From Thalassospira profundimaris (GTDB lineage: Bacteria > Pseudomonadota > Alphaproteobacteria > Rhodospirillales > Thalassospiraceae), in contig NZ_JPWF01000003.1 in NCBI RefSeq assembly GCF_003326675.1, positions 62,001 through 126,000 of the forward strand: a DNA stretch of 64,000 nucleotides, read 5' to 3'. Positions 25,377-34,115 of the stretch are shown piece after piece (position 1 is the first letter of the stretch; each line of letters begins with the position of its first letter). Under the pieces are notes generated by a model, which was given only the letters and a program-made list of their open reading frames with translations, ran no database searches and was not told where the DNA came from. The position numbers were made by a program, and so were the translations under genes.

Positions 25377-26525
25377 ATGTTCGCGTCAAGTAGTGCAGAG
25401 ATCAAAAGAGCTATTGCGATTGTACAACGTGCTGCGGCCGGTGATTTTGAAGCACGAATCACGAATGTTGAAAACAAGGGTGACCTTGGGGAACTGTTTC
25501 ACGCAATTAACGACCTGATTAATCGCAATGATTCCTATGTCCGTGAATCGGTCGCTTGTATGGAAAAGGTCCGTGATAACCGGTACTTCCGCCGCATCAT
25601 GGAAACAAGCATGCAGGGTGCCTTTCTGACTGCCAGCAAGTCGGTGAACGGGGCGTTGGGCATGATGCAAAAACGGACCAATGACTTTCGCAAGATTGCG
25701 GACATGTTCGAACAATCTGTTGTCGGTATCGTCAATTCGGTATCTTCGGCCGCGACCGAATTGACGGCTTCGTCAGAAAGTCTTGCGACAATTGCAGCCG
25801 ATGCCTCTGAAAAATCATTGCTTGTTGCATCGGCCGCCGAGCAGGCATCTGCCAATGTGCAGGCAGTTTCATCTGCGTCCGAGGAATTGTCTGCATCGAT
25901 CCGAGAAATCAGCGGTCAGGTTTCAAATGCAGCAGTAATTGCAAGCGAAGCCGGTGAAACGTCGGCAAAGGTCACTTCACAGGTCGCCGAACTGACGACA
26001 GCCACCGAACAGATCGCAACCGTAGTTGCGCTGATCAATGATATTGCCTCCCAGACCAACCTTTTGGCCCTGAACGCAACGATCGAAGCCGCACGTGCAG
26101 GCGAAGCGGGCAAAGGTTTTGCGGTGGTCGCAAACGAGGTCAAGAACCTTGCCAGTCAGACCGCGCGTGCCACCAGCGAAATCAGTCAGTATGTTGACAA
26201 TATTCAGGGTGCCACATCGTCGACGGTGAAGGGGATTGAACGCATCTCGTCGATCATAAGCGAGGTGAATGAGGCAAACACCTCCGTCTCCGCGTCGGTC
26301 GAGCAACAATCGGCTGCCACCAACGAGATTTCCCGAAATGTGCAGGAAGCATCAACCGGAACCGATGAAGTTTCCCGCAATATTGTGACGGTTACCGGGG
26401 CCGCGCAGGAAACCGGGAATGCCGCGTCCGATTTGACCGAAGCAGCCCGTGAACTGTCATCCCAATCAGAAACATTGAAAGCCGAAATCGGCAACTTCCT
26501 GACGCAGGTCCGCCGGGTCGTGTAA
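25377..26525 (+). CDS. Soluble methyl-accepting chemotaxis protein
   Basis: A 382-residue chemoreceptor without membrane segments. The N-terminal 100 residues are HAMP-like and helical ([20 protein letters not shown] onward). The rest is an MCP signalling coiled coil with the canonical hairpin tip [20 protein letters not shown] and [15 protein letters not shown], which binds CheA and CheW. No C-terminal CheR-tethering pentapeptide is seen. ATG 25377 lies 3 nt after the PAS stop, with GGGAGGA upstream, so the two are coupled. Input presumably comes from the PAS protein. No che genes are in the window, so it must use an array encoded elsewhere. Confidence 0.92.
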   Translation: MFASSSAEIKRAIAIVQRAAAGDFEARITNVENKGDLGELFHAINDLINRNDSYVRESVACMEKVRDNRYFRRIMETSMQGAFLTASKSVNGALGMMQKRTNDFRKIADMFEQSVVGIVNSVSSAATELTASSESLATIAADASEKSLLVASAAEQASANVQAVSSASEELSASIREISGQVSNAAVIASEAGETSAKVTSQVAELTTATEQIATVVALINDIASQTNLLALNATIEAARAGEAGKGFAVVANEVKNLASQTARATSEISQYVDNIQGATSSTVKGIERISSIISEVNEANTSVSASVEQQSAATNEISRNVQEASTGTDEVSRNIVTVTGAAQETGNAASDLTEAARELSSQSETLKAEIGNFLTQVRRVV

Positions 26526-26538
26526 GCATTGCTTGGGT

Positions 26539-26570
26539 ATCCCGGTGCCGGTGCATAACGTCACCGGGAT
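26539..26570 (+). terminator. Hairpin after the MCP gene, weak terminator
   Basis: ATCCCGGTG (26539-26547) pairs with CACCGGGAT (26562-26570) 13 nt after the MCP stop. There is no T-run, so termination would be inefficient or need other factors. Confidence 0.35.
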
Positions 26571-26667
26571 GGATGAATTACTCTGGTTGTAAATCATCTT
26601 ATCAACTTGTTTTACAAGATGGTGTTCGATAGTGTCGAACCTTGTTCGCCCCAACGAAGGTTCCATC

Positions 26668-27606
26668 ATGTCCAGATCCGTTCTTGCCCTGACCGATATT
26701 CGCCCGGCCTATACCGCTATGCTTGCCAAGCGGTACGATTTGCATCGTCTTGATCTGATGGATGACAAGGCCGGTTTTCTAGCTAAAGCCGGGGCAAAGA
26801 TTACGGCGGTTGTGACGTCAGCACGGTTCGGGTTGCCGGTTGATCTGATGGATCAATTGCCAAATCTTGAAGTCGTGACAAGCTTCGGTGTGGGCTATGA
26901 CCTGATTGATCTTGATGTCTGTCGGGCGCGGGGCATTCGTGTTTCCATCACCCCGGATATCCTGACCGACGATGTTGCCGATACCGCCATCATGTTGATG
27001 CATGCGACTTTGCGCCAACTGGTTGTCGGTGATGATTGGGCGCGCAGCGGCAAATGGTCCAGTGTGGGGACGATGGGGCTTACCCGTTCGGTCCGTGGCA
27101 AAAAGTTGGGTGTTGTCGGGCTTGGTCGTATTGGTCAGGCGATTGCGTCGCGTGCCGTGCCAAGCGGGCTTGAAATCGGGTATTTCGGGCGTAGTGCAAA
27201 GCCGGTCGATTACCGGTTCTTTGACGATCTGGTTGCACTTGCGGATTGGGCAGACATTCTGGTTGTTGCATGTCCGGGTGGGGCTGCAACGCAAGGCATC
27301 ATTAACGCCGAGGTGCTTGGCGCCTTGGGCGCGGACGGATATGTCATCAATATTGCACGTGGCTCGGTGATTGATGAACCGGCCTTGATCCATGCCTTGC
27401 AAACCAAGGTGATCGCAGGGGCGGGGCTTGATGTATTTTACAACGAACCGCACATGGACCGAGCATTTGCCGAACTGGAAAATGTTGTCCTTTATCCGCA
27501 CCATGCCAGCGGGACGGTCGAAACGCGTGATGCCATGGCGCAACTGGTTGTCGATAACCTGAATGCCTGGGATGATAGTGGCACGTTGATTACCCCGATT
27601 GTCTGA
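26668..27606 (+). CDS. D-isomer-specific 2-hydroxyacid dehydrogenase
   Basis: A 312-residue NAD(P)-dependent 2-hydroxyacid dehydrogenase. It has the Rossmann motif VVGLGRIGQAIASRA (about residue 150), catalytic Arg in NIARGSVIDE, Glu in DVFYNEP and His in YPHHASGTVETRD. Glyoxylate/hydroxypyruvate reductase activity is the commonest for this branch. ATG 26668 is chosen for the GAAGG seven bases upstream; an earlier in-frame codon at 26632 lacks a site. It is followed closely by the modE-like gene. A hydroxypyruvate reductase would fit the glycerate-producing tartrate pathway, but that link is only suggestive. Confidence 0.88.
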   Translation: MSRSVLALTDIRPAYTAMLAKRYDLHRLDLMDDKAGFLAKAGAKITAVVTSARFGLPVDLMDQLPNLEVVTSFGVGYDLIDLDVCRARGIRVSITPDILTDDVADTAIMLMHATLRQLVVGDDWARSGKWSSVGTMGLTRSVRGKKLGVVGLGRIGQAIASRAVPSGLEIGYFGRSAKPVDYRFFDDLVALADWADILVVACPGGAATQGIINAEVLGALGADGYVINIARGSVIDEPALIHALQTKVIAGAGLDVFYNEPHMDRAFAELENVVLYPHHASGTVETRDAMAQLVVDNLNAWDDSGTLITPIV

Positions 27607-27657
27607 TTGTCATCTTTGATCTTGGCGGCGAAATGCCGCTCGGGATATGGTGTCGCC

Positions 27658-28029
27658 ATGACAGGCGATGATCTTAAAGTACGATTGAAAATTGAGCTTC
27701 CCGGCGGCGTGCGGCTTGGCTATGGCAAAGTCGATCTGTTGCGTGCGGTCGAAGAACACCAGTCTATTTCAGCTGCGGCACGGTCGATGGGGATGTCCTA
27801 TCGCCGGGCATGGTTGCTGATTGACGAGCTTAACCACTGCTTTGATGAACCCGTCATTGAAACCAGCGTCGGGGGCCGGGCGCATGGTGGCGCGGTATTG
27901 ACCGCCACGGGCCATCGCATCATCGATCTGTATCAAGCGGCCCGTGACAAGGTGCAAATCGCCATTCACGATGAACTGGATCAACTCGCCAGCGCGTTGG
28001 TGAAAAGCCCAGAAGTCACTGATAAATAA
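27658..28029 (+). CDS. modE: ModE-type molybdenum-responsive regulator, DNA-binding domain only
   Basis: A 123-residue winged-helix protein of the ModE N-terminal family. It has GYGKVDLLRAVEEHQSISAA, ARSMGMSYRRAWLLIDELNH and GGRAHGGAVLTATGHRII. Full-length ModE (about 260 residues) carries two C-terminal molybdate-binding MOP domains; they are absent here, so this is the one-domain form. It is convergent with modABC, whose promoter has a textbook ModE operator, so it is the likely repressor. ATG 27658 is chosen; longer in-frame starts back to 27607 would directly abut the dehydrogenase stop. Confidence 0.85.
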   Translation: MTGDDLKVRLKIELPGGVRLGYGKVDLLRAVEEHQSISAAARSMGMSYRRAWLLIDELNHCFDEPVIETSVGGRAHGGAVLTATGHRIIDLYQAARDKVQIAIHDELDQLASALVKSPEVTDK

Positions 28030-28033
28030 TATT

Positions 28034-28047
28034 TGTTAGCGCTAACA
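28034..28047. promoter_or_regulatory. 14-bp palindrome of LacI-operator type between modE and modC
   Basis: TGTTAGCGCTAACA is a perfect palindrome with the central CG expected of LacI/GalR-family operators. It lies between the 3' ends of two convergent genes, where no promoter is expected, and no LacI-family gene is in the window. Confidence 0.45.
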
Positions 28048-28053
28048 TCATCG

Positions 28054-29187
28054 CTAAGAGTGATCGGATAGCTGTCCGTCGACGGTGACGGATTTGATCA
28101 CCGCAAATACCTTCTGATGCAAACCAAGTTTAAGACGTTTCGCCGACCAGTTCGTAATCCGGGCATGGATGGTCGGCCGACCGCTTGTCGTTGCCAGAAG
28201 GGACGCGTCTGCATCATGACCAAAGCATAGGGTCACATCGACCGTTTCGCCGTCTTCATTGCTGATCCCGCTTATGGTGACCGGGATGATGTTGTTTGCG
28301 CTGATCCCCACAGGGGCGGTCCTTGCAATCATCACATCACGGGCACGGATATGCAGGCGGACCCGGTCACTTGCCGGACGACCGAGATAGGGAACGACTA
28401 TGCGTTGACCGGCACAGTCAAGAAAACTGACTTCAGCCTGTGGATCGCGGCTGGCGATGCGGGCAGGCAGGACGGTTCCGGCATCAAATTGCCCAGCCAA
28501 AGGCGGCAAATCGGTGCGGCCCAGCATTTCAAATACGGACCCGCTGGCAAGCGTTTTGCCTTGTTCCATAACCACCATGTAGTCGGCTAGGCGGGCGACT
28601 TCATCAATAGCATGGGTGACATAAAGGATCGGAATCTTGCGGTGATCACGCAGCCATTCGAAATGCGGCAGGATTTCCTGTTTGCGGGCATGATCAAGTG
28701 CCGAAAGCGGTTCATCAAGTAACAGGATATCGGGATTTGACAGTAACGCCCGGCCAAGGGCTACGCGCTGCTTTTCACCGCCGGAAAGTGCAGTGGGGCG
28801 ACGTCCCATCAAAGGCAGGATACCCAGCATCTCAAGAATTGCAGTTTGTTCTTCGCGTGGAAGTTTGGCCGGGTTGCGTCGGGCTCCGAAATAGAGGTTT
28901 TTACTAACCGTTTTGTGCGGGAAGAGGCGGGCATCCTGAAACACATAACCGATCCGGCGACGCCGCGCAGGCAGGTTTATGCGGTGGGTATGATCAAAAA
29001 CAACATGATCGCCGATTTGAATATGGCCGCGGTTGGGGTGTTCAAGTCCGGCAATGATGTTGATCAGGCTGGTTTTGCCGCTGCCTGATGGGCCAAACAG
29101 GGCGGTGATGCCAGGTTCCAGAATATGAAATTCAACATCAAGGGCCAGATTGCCGATCTTGTGCTGGATATTAACGCCAATACTCAT
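28054..29187 (-). CDS. modC: Molybdate ABC transporter ATP-binding protein
   Basis: A 377-residue ATPase. It has Walker A GPSGSGKTSLIN (about residue 35), signature LSGGEKQRVALGRALL, Walker B ILLLDEPLSALD and the switch His in LYVTHAIDEVARL. The C-terminal third is a MOP/TOBE-type domain (ISANNIIPVTISGIS onward) that binds molybdate. Its ATG overlaps the modB stop by 4 nt. It powers import of molybdate (or tungstate) with ModB and ModA. Last gene of modABC. Confidence 0.93.
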   Translation of the reverse strand: MSIGVNIQHKIGNLALDVEFHILEPGITALFGPSGSGKTSLINIIAGLEHPNRGHIQIGDHVVFDHTHRINLPARRRRIGYVFQDARLFPHKTVSKNLYFGARRNPAKLPREEQTAILEMLGILPLMGRRPTALSGGEKQRVALGRALLSNPDILLLDEPLSALDHARKQEILPHFEWLRDHRKIPILYVTHAIDEVARLADYMVVMEQGKTLASGSVFEMLGRTDLPPLAGQFDAGTVLPARIASRDPQAEVSFLDCAGQRIVVPYLGRPASDRVRLHIRARDVMIARTAPVGISANNIIPVTISGISNEDGETVDVTLCFGHDADASLLATTSGRPTIHARITNWSAKRLKLGLHQKVFAVIKSVTVDGQLSDHS

Positions 29188-29876
29188 GCCGTGGCCCTCT
29201 TGCGGATCTGGCGCATGACCATTTCAGACAAAAGCAGTCCGGCAAAGGCAAGCCCGATAGAAAGGGCAGCCAAACGGGCCGCGGCAAGTTCACCGCCGGG
29301 CGTTTGAATGGCTGTATAAATCGCAAGTGGCAAAGTCCGCGTTTCACCGGGAATGTTCGAGACAAAGGTAATGATTGCCCCGAATTCCCCCAGACTGGCG
29401 GCAAAGGCCGTAATCGCACCGGCGATGATGCCGGGCAGGGCAAAGGGCAAAGTCAGGGAAAAGAACCGGTCAATTGGCCCTGCGCCAAGCGTTTCGGCGG
29501 CCTGATAAAGTCCGGGATTCACGTTTTCCAGACTAAGCCGGATGGCGCGCACCTGAAACGGGAAGCTGACAATTGCTGATGCCAGTGCCGCCCCCGTCCA
29601 GCTAAAGACGAACCGGATGTCGAAGGTTTGATGGAGCCATGCACCAAGTGGGGCGCGGGTGCCAAACCCGATCAAAAGCAGATACCCCATGACAACCGGC
29701 GGCAAGATCAATGGCAGATGCACGACGGCATCAAGAATAAACCGCCCCGGAAACCGGCCAAGGGCCAAGGCAGTTGCCACCAGAATGGCAAAGGGCAGGG
29801 CAAAAAGAACAGCGACGCCCGAAATGCGCAAGCTAAGAAGAAGGGCTTCGATCTCTGCGGGCGTCAAACTGAACAT
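29184..29876 (-). CDS. modB: Molybdate ABC transporter permease
   Basis: A 230-residue inner-membrane permease with about five helices. The ATPase-coupling EAA loop reads AAETLGAGPIDRFFSLTLP, followed by GIIAGAITAFAASLGEFGA, a ModB hallmark. Its start overlaps the modA stop (TAATG), and its own stop overlaps the modC start, so the three are translationally coupled. Forms the channel for molybdate. Confidence 0.94.
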   Translation of the reverse strand: MFSLTPAEIEALLLSLRISGVAVLFALPFAILVATALALGRFPGRFILDAVVHLPLILPPVVMGYLLLIGFGTRAPLGAWLHQTFDIRFVFSWTGAALASAIVSFPFQVRAIRLSLENVNPGLYQAAETLGAGPIDRFFSLTLPFALPGIIAGAITAFAASLGEFGAIITFVSNIPGETRTLPLAIYTAIQTPGGELAAARLAALSIGLAFAGLLLSEMVMRQIRKRATA

Positions 29877-30667
29877 TACTGCGATGTACCTGAATTGGTT
29901 GCCTGAACCGGATTAAATCCATAATCGGCAAAAACTTTACCGGCGTCATCCCCCAAAAGCCATGCAAGGAATTTCGCATTCGCGTCGGTTTGGGCTTCCT
30001 TGATCAAGGCAATCGGATAGGTGATCGGCGGATGGCTGTCTTCGGGGAAGGTTCCGACGATTTTGACGTCTGTCGCAATTGCCGCATCAGTGCGATAGAC
30101 GATGCCCAACGGCGATTCACCGCGTTCCACCAGCGCGAGTGCGGCGCGGACGTTATCGGCACGTGCAAGGCGCGGGGAAAGAGCTTCCCACTGACCCATA
30201 TGTTCAAGCGCCTGTTTGGCATAAATGCCGGCCGGGACATGATCGGGATCGCCAACGGCAATACGATCATTGTCTGAAAGCAGTGCGGCAAGATCAATAT
30301 CATTGCCAAGGTCTATGACATCCAGGGTGCTGTCCTTGGGGGCGATCAGCACAAGACTGTTGGCAACGATGTTGTGGCGGGTTTCCTGGGCAATCAGGTC
30401 CTGTTCGACCAACCAGTCCATCCATTTCTGGTTTGCAGAAATGAAAATATCGGACGGGGCGCCGGCAGCAATTTGGCGGGCGAGGGTGGATGAACTGGCG
30501 AAGGAGATTTGAATGGTATCCCCTGATTTGGTTTCATAGGCCTTTGCCGCGGTGGTCACGGCATTGGTCAGGCTTGCCGCGGCAAAGACGGTGATGTCCT
30601 CTGCATGGGCGCTGAGCGCTGAGAACAGAAAAACAGGAAGGGCGAGATATTTGAATGGGCGACGCAT
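29876..30667 (-). CDS. modA: Molybdate-binding periplasmic protein
   Basis: A 263-residue binding protein. The signal peptide MRRPFKYLALPVFLFSALSA is cut near AHA, before EDITVFAAASL. Molybdate ligands are expected in AAASLTNAV and SFASSSTLARQI; SDIFISANQKWMDWL also fits ModA. The start ATG 30667 has an AGGAG site. A perfect ModE operator lies 29 nt upstream. First gene of modABC. Confidence 0.94.
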   Translation of the reverse strand: MRRPFKYLALPVFLFSALSAHAEDITVFAAASLTNAVTTAAKAYETKSGDTIQISFASSSTLARQIAAGAPSDIFISANQKWMDWLVEQDLIAQETRHNIVANSLVLIAPKDSTLDVIDLGNDIDLAALLSDNDRIAVGDPDHVPAGIYAKQALEHMGQWEALSPRLARADNVRAALALVERGESPLGIVYRTDAAIATDVKIVGTFPEDSHPPITYPIALIKEAQTDANAKFLAWLLGDDAGKVFADYGFNPVQATNSGTSQ

Positions 30668-30695
30668 TTGGGGGCTCCTGAAAGGGGATCAAAGC

Positions 30696-30723
30696 ATCGC
30701 TATATTTCATTGGATATAGCGAT
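30696..30723 (-). promoter_or_regulatory. ModE operator upstream of modA
   Basis: ATCGCTATAT (30696-30705) and ATATAGCGAT (30714-30723) form a perfect 10-bp inverted repeat with an 8-bp spacer, the known ModE-box pattern. It should mediate molybdate-dependent repression of modABC by the nearby ModE. Confidence 0.9.
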
Positions 30724-30798
30724 AGGTCAAGCCACTGATAGAAATAGTTTTCCCGGCGCCGTGGTAAAAGACGGTGTCATGACGCGGCAAGGATGTCC

Positions 30799-30832
30799 GA
30801 AAACAGAAACAGCCCGCAGGATTGCGGGCTGT
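30799..30832 (-). terminator. Rho-independent terminator of the 31382 gene
   Basis: ACAGCCCGCA pairs with TGCGGGCTGT (30809-30832); read on the minus strand it is followed by TTTCTGTTTT. Confidence 0.75.
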
Positions 30833-30863
30833 GACAGTGAACAGACTTAAAAAAGGGGGGCGG

Positions 30864-31382
30864 TTACGTGCAAACTGCGGCTCTGAGCGGGTCGTCAGCG
30901 GGCATGTCAAACCATTCCTTCATATCCGTCGGGAAACCGTTGTCATCTAGCGTGCTGTCAGCGGTGACATAGCCACGTTTGCCCGTGGCACAATCAACAA
31001 GATGTGTCAGTGCAAGGGTTTCGGCGCCTTTTTTCAGCAGCAGCGTGGTAACCCGCTTTGCATCAGGATTGCCCGGATTAATCACCATCTTGTCGCGGTC
31101 AATGGCGGTAAAGCGATTGACCGGCGCAGAAATCAACGTCCAGGGCGCGAACGGGTTTTCATCGGTAAAGGTCTGGATGACGGTGATGGTCTCGGGCAAG
31201 CGGGCGTTATAGCGTTCAAACCAGCTATATTCATCCCAGATCATGTAGCCAAACATCGCAAGGGCAGCGACGAAGGGAACAACATATTTCGGGGCCTTGC
31301 GTCCCCATAACCGGAACAGCAGCAATACCACCCCACAGGCGGCGAAACCAACGACAACTGTCGTGAAAATAAAGACATACAT
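30864..31382 (-). CDS. Conserved membrane-anchored protein of unknown function
   Basis: A 172-residue protein I do not recognise. Two hydrophobic segments (about residues 3-25 and 33-50) are followed by about 120 soluble residues. These include WDEYSWFERYNARLPETITV, a FTDENPFAPWT segment and two Cys (one in LVDCATGKRG, one near the C-terminus in AAVCT). The topology suggests an inner-membrane hairpin with the C-terminal domain on one side. It is monocistronic, 61 nt after the exonuclease gene on the same strand, and has its own terminator. The start codon at 31382 is ATG. No enzyme motif is visible. Confidence 0.7.
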   Translation of the reverse strand: MYVFIFTTVVVGFAACGVVLLLFRLWGRKAPKYVVPFVAALAMFGYMIWDEYSWFERYNARLPETITVIQTFTDENPFAPWTLISAPVNRFTAIDRDKMVINPGNPDAKRVTTLLLKKGAETLALTHLVDCATGKRGYVTADSTLDDNGFPTDMKEWFDMPADDPLRAAVCT

Positions 31383-31443
31383 GCGGTCGTGGCTCCCGGT
31401 TATCTGTTATATTTCTTTTGGGCGCGGTCGCCCTTTATTCGGA

Positions 31444-32133
31444 TTAGCGCAGTATCCGGTTGAGCTCAAGTTCGCCTTTCGGATCACGTTTGGCAATCTG
31501 GGCAAGAAACAGTCCGGACGCGGCAATCGCATCGGAAAGGGCATTGTGGGCGCGGAATGGCGGCAGATTATGGCTGCGTCGCAGGTTATCAAGCTTGAGT
31601 GCGCCCGATTTCATTGGCTGCCCGCTGCGATGCAGATCGCGCAGGGCAAGAACCAGTGTATCAACCGTCGGGATTTGTAAGGGCGCGCCAAAGCATCGTT
31701 TGCAGGCCTGCCCCAGAAAACCAAGCTCGATCGGGGCATGATGGGATATCAGCACCCGCCCGGCCATTTGCGGCAAAAGATGTTCGAGTGCCGTTCCGAT
31801 ATCCGGAGCGTTGGCAACGTCGCTGTCAAAGATATGATGGACAACAACCGAACTTTCACTCAGTTCGCGTTTTGGCCGGACAAGCACATGTTCGCAGCTC
31901 GAAAAATCGACCCCTAATTGGCGTATGATGACCCAGCCCAAGCTTACGATCTCGTCACGTTTGGGATCAAGCCCGGTGGTTTCGAGATCAAGCGCAATAA
32001 ACTCGGTATCCATTACCGAACGCGACGGGTCTGCAGGCGGGATATCGTAATAGGTCCGCAAAGGGCCGGTTGCCTTGCGCTGGATAAAGTCACGATATAT
32101 CTGGCTGTCGATGATCTTTTGACGCAAACCCAT
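31444..32133 (-). CDS. DnaQ-like DEDDh 3'-5' exonuclease
   Basis: A 229-residue exonuclease. About 40 leading residues precede Exo I FIALDLETTGLD. The Exo II region reads ISHHAPIELGFL, with Glu where Asp is usual. Exo III is AHNALSDAIAASGLF with the DEDDh His. It resembles the DNA polymerase III epsilon-type nuclease regularly found beside DUF294/CBS proteins rather than replicative DnaQ. ATG 32131-32133 lies 5 nt after the DUF294 gene stop. The physiological substrate is unknown; the module next to a Na+/solute symporter is recurrent but unexplained. Confidence 0.85.
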   Translation of the reverse strand: MGLRQKIIDSQIYRDFIQRKATGPLRTYYDIPPADPSRSVMDTEFIALDLETTGLDPKRDEIVSLGWVIIRQLGVDFSSCEHVLVRPKRELSESSVVVHHIFDSDVANAPDIGTALEHLLPQMAGRVLISHHAPIELGFLGQACKRCFGAPLQIPTVDTLVLALRDLHRSGQPMKSGALKLDNLRRSHNLPPFRAHNALSDAIAASGLFLAQIAKRDPKGELELNRILR

Positions 32134-32138
32134 AGTGA

Positions 32139-34007
32139 TCAGGTCCCGCTTTTGCCAAAGGCATTTTCAAGTGCACTTTGAAGGTTCTTGATCACGGAAA
32201 ACGCATCTTTGAGGTGGCTGCGTTCAAAGGCCGACAGGCTTTCGGGATGCAGGAAGTTATCAGGTGCATCACCACGACGGATTTGCCGGACCTGATGTTT
32301 CAGGCGGGTGATGCTGATAAATTCAAATGCATCGAGAAGGTCTGATGCCCCCTGTTTGCTGATGGACGGGAACGACTTGACCGCGTGCAGGCGTTCGAAC
32401 GTATTTACCGCATCAACCCCGTTGGCCAAGGCATGAATACGGGCCAGATCGACAATCGGCACAACGCCGTTATGTTTAAGATCAAGGGTGCTGTCATGTT
32501 CACCGCCCCGGATCATCACGAAATTTTTAAAGAAGCCAAGGGGGACGTGATGTGTCAACGCATTGCCGACCATGTAGGCTTGGAAAATGCGGTTATCCCG
32601 GGCCTTGGAAACAATCAGGCGGTGCAGATTGTCAAACAGGCTTTTGGTGCCGTGGATCGGGCGTAAATCAAACCAGACCGAACACAGCATCAAAGCTTTG
32701 GGTTCGGGTTGTTCGATCCATTTGTTGAAATATTGCTGCCAGACGCGGGCCGGTTGGCGCCATTGATCGGTTTTGGCCATCATCTCGCCGGGGCAATAGA
32801 CATATCCAACCGTGTTCAGCCCGTCGCAGACAAATTCGGCCAGTGCTTTGAACCAGTCGCTGTGTTGTTCGGGATCATAGGTATCGTCAATGATCAGACA
32901 GTTATCCTGATCGGAAAGGGCTGTTTGTTCCTGGCGTCCCTGAGATCCACCGGCGACCCAGACATAGGGGACGGGCGGCGGGCCGAACTTTTCCTCGGCC
33001 AGTTGCAGCAGGCGCACCGTCGCCGCATCCGAAAGGGTTGTGACGATATGGCCGGCATTTTGTGACGTTGCCCCGGCTTCGATCAGATGGCTAAGCAGTT
33101 CGGGAACCTGCTTGATGACTTTTGCCATATCGGCCGGATCGGTCAGCTTGCCAATGCGACCAGCCATATAAACCGCGGACAGGGACTGACGGGCCAACAG
33201 ATTGTTGGTCGTGATCATGCCGACGGCCTTGCCGCCCTTCATGACCGGCAAGTGGCGCACATTATGACGGGTCATGGTCAGAAGTGCATCAAAGGCATAG
33301 TCATCAGGATGGATTGAGATCGGATTGGCGGTCATGATTTCCGTAATCGGATCATCATAGCTTCGGCCCTGCGCGACAACCCGGTTGCGAAGGTCGCGGT
33401 CAGTCATAATCCCTGCGACGTGGTCTTCACCCTCGGTCACAAGCAAACAGGAAACCCGTTCCTTGCTCATGAGCTTGCCAGCTTCAAGGATGGTTGCGGA
33501 TTTATCGATACTGACCAAATCGCGGGCAATCAGGTCGGCGACCTTGACGCTCATCAGTTTAAGTTGATCATCGTCGCGGCTTTCCAGAAGCTGCATTCCG
33601 CTGCGCAGACGATCGCCGCCCATTTGGGCAAAGAAATATTTGAATTGCGGGTATTTGTCGGCCAGACCGTGGAAGTCTTTTTCGGGCAGCAAATAGCACA
33701 GGCTGTCTTCAAGGGTCGTGATGTTGTTGGCAGCTTTGCCGTTGCGGAACATCGCGCGCACGCCAAAACATTCACCTTCGGACAGGCGGGCAAGAAGTTG
33801 TCCGTTCGGGTCACGCGTTTCGGTGCCGCCGGTTCGGATAATATAAAGATGAAGACATTGTTCTTCCGGCGACAGGACCTTGGTGCCAGCCCGGAAATAG
33901 CGCGCAGTCAGGCGTTTGGGCAGGGCATTGATTTCTTCGTCAGGTAACAGGTCAAAAGGGTGATGCTGTTTTAAAAATTCAGCAATTTCTTCTAGTTCAA
34001 TGCTCAT
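32139..34007 (-). CDS. cNMP-binding / CBS / DUF294 putative nucleotidyltransferase
   Basis: A 622-residue signalling protein. Residues about 10-130 form a cyclic-nucleotide-binding-like domain (GTKVLSPEEQCLHLYIIRTG, then LLARLSEGECFGVRAMF). Residues about 155-270 form a CBS pair (MSKERVSCLLVTE, then MTRHNVRHLPVMKGGKAVGM). A DUF294 nucleotidyltransferase-like domain follows with VAGGSQGRQEQTALSDQDN, matching the GSxGRxE...DxD pattern of the GlnD family, and then the DUF294 C-terminal domain. It may modify a protein or make a nucleotide signal in response to a nucleotide ligand. It precedes the exonuclease gene by 5 nt and follows the symporter pair on the same strand after a terminator. Confidence 0.9.
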   Translation of the reverse strand: MSIELEEIAEFLKQHHPFDLLPDEEINALPKRLTARYFRAGTKVLSPEEQCLHLYIIRTGGTETRDPNGQLLARLSEGECFGVRAMFRNGKAANNITTLEDSLCYLLPEKDFHGLADKYPQFKYFFAQMGGDRLRSGMQLLESRDDDQLKLMSVKVADLIARDLVSIDKSATILEAGKLMSKERVSCLLVTEGEDHVAGIMTDRDLRNRVVAQGRSYDDPITEIMTANPISIHPDDYAFDALLTMTRHNVRHLPVMKGGKAVGMITTNNLLARQSLSAVYMAGRIGKLTDPADMAKVIKQVPELLSHLIEAGATSQNAGHIVTTLSDAATVRLLQLAEEKFGPPPVPYVWVAGGSQGRQEQTALSDQDNCLIIDDTYDPEQHSDWFKALAEFVCDGLNTVGYVYCPGEMMAKTDQWRQPARVWQQYFNKWIEQPEPKALMLCSVWFDLRPIHGTKSLFDNLHRLIVSKARDNRIFQAYMVGNALTHHVPLGFFKNFVMIRGGEHDSTLDLKHNGVVPIVDLARIHALANGVDAVNTFERLHAVKSFPSISKQGASDLLDAFEFISITRLKHQVRQIRRGDAPDNFLHPESLSAFERSHLKDAFSVIKNLQSALENAFGKSGT

Positions 34008-34051
34008 GCTTCATGTCCTCCGCTGGCCTATTGTTGCCTGACAACGCGTCA

Positions 34052-34086
34052 AAAGAAAAGCCCCCGGATCAATGATCCGGGGGCTT
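34052..34086 (-). terminator. Rho-independent terminator after the symporter gene
   Basis: A 13-bp stem AAGCCCCCGGATC/GATCCGGGGGCTT with a 3-nt loop is followed on the minus strand by TTTTCTTTTG. It separates the symporter operon from the DUF294/exonuclease genes, at least partly. Confidence 0.9.
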
Positions 34087-34115
34087 GCAACAGATTTGGT
34101 AAACCGGTTGACCGA

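Noticed and set aside
34058-34086. Possible repeat element (long GC hairpin)
   Set aside because: It is a single-copy hairpin with a T-rich tail on the minus strand, best explained as a terminator.
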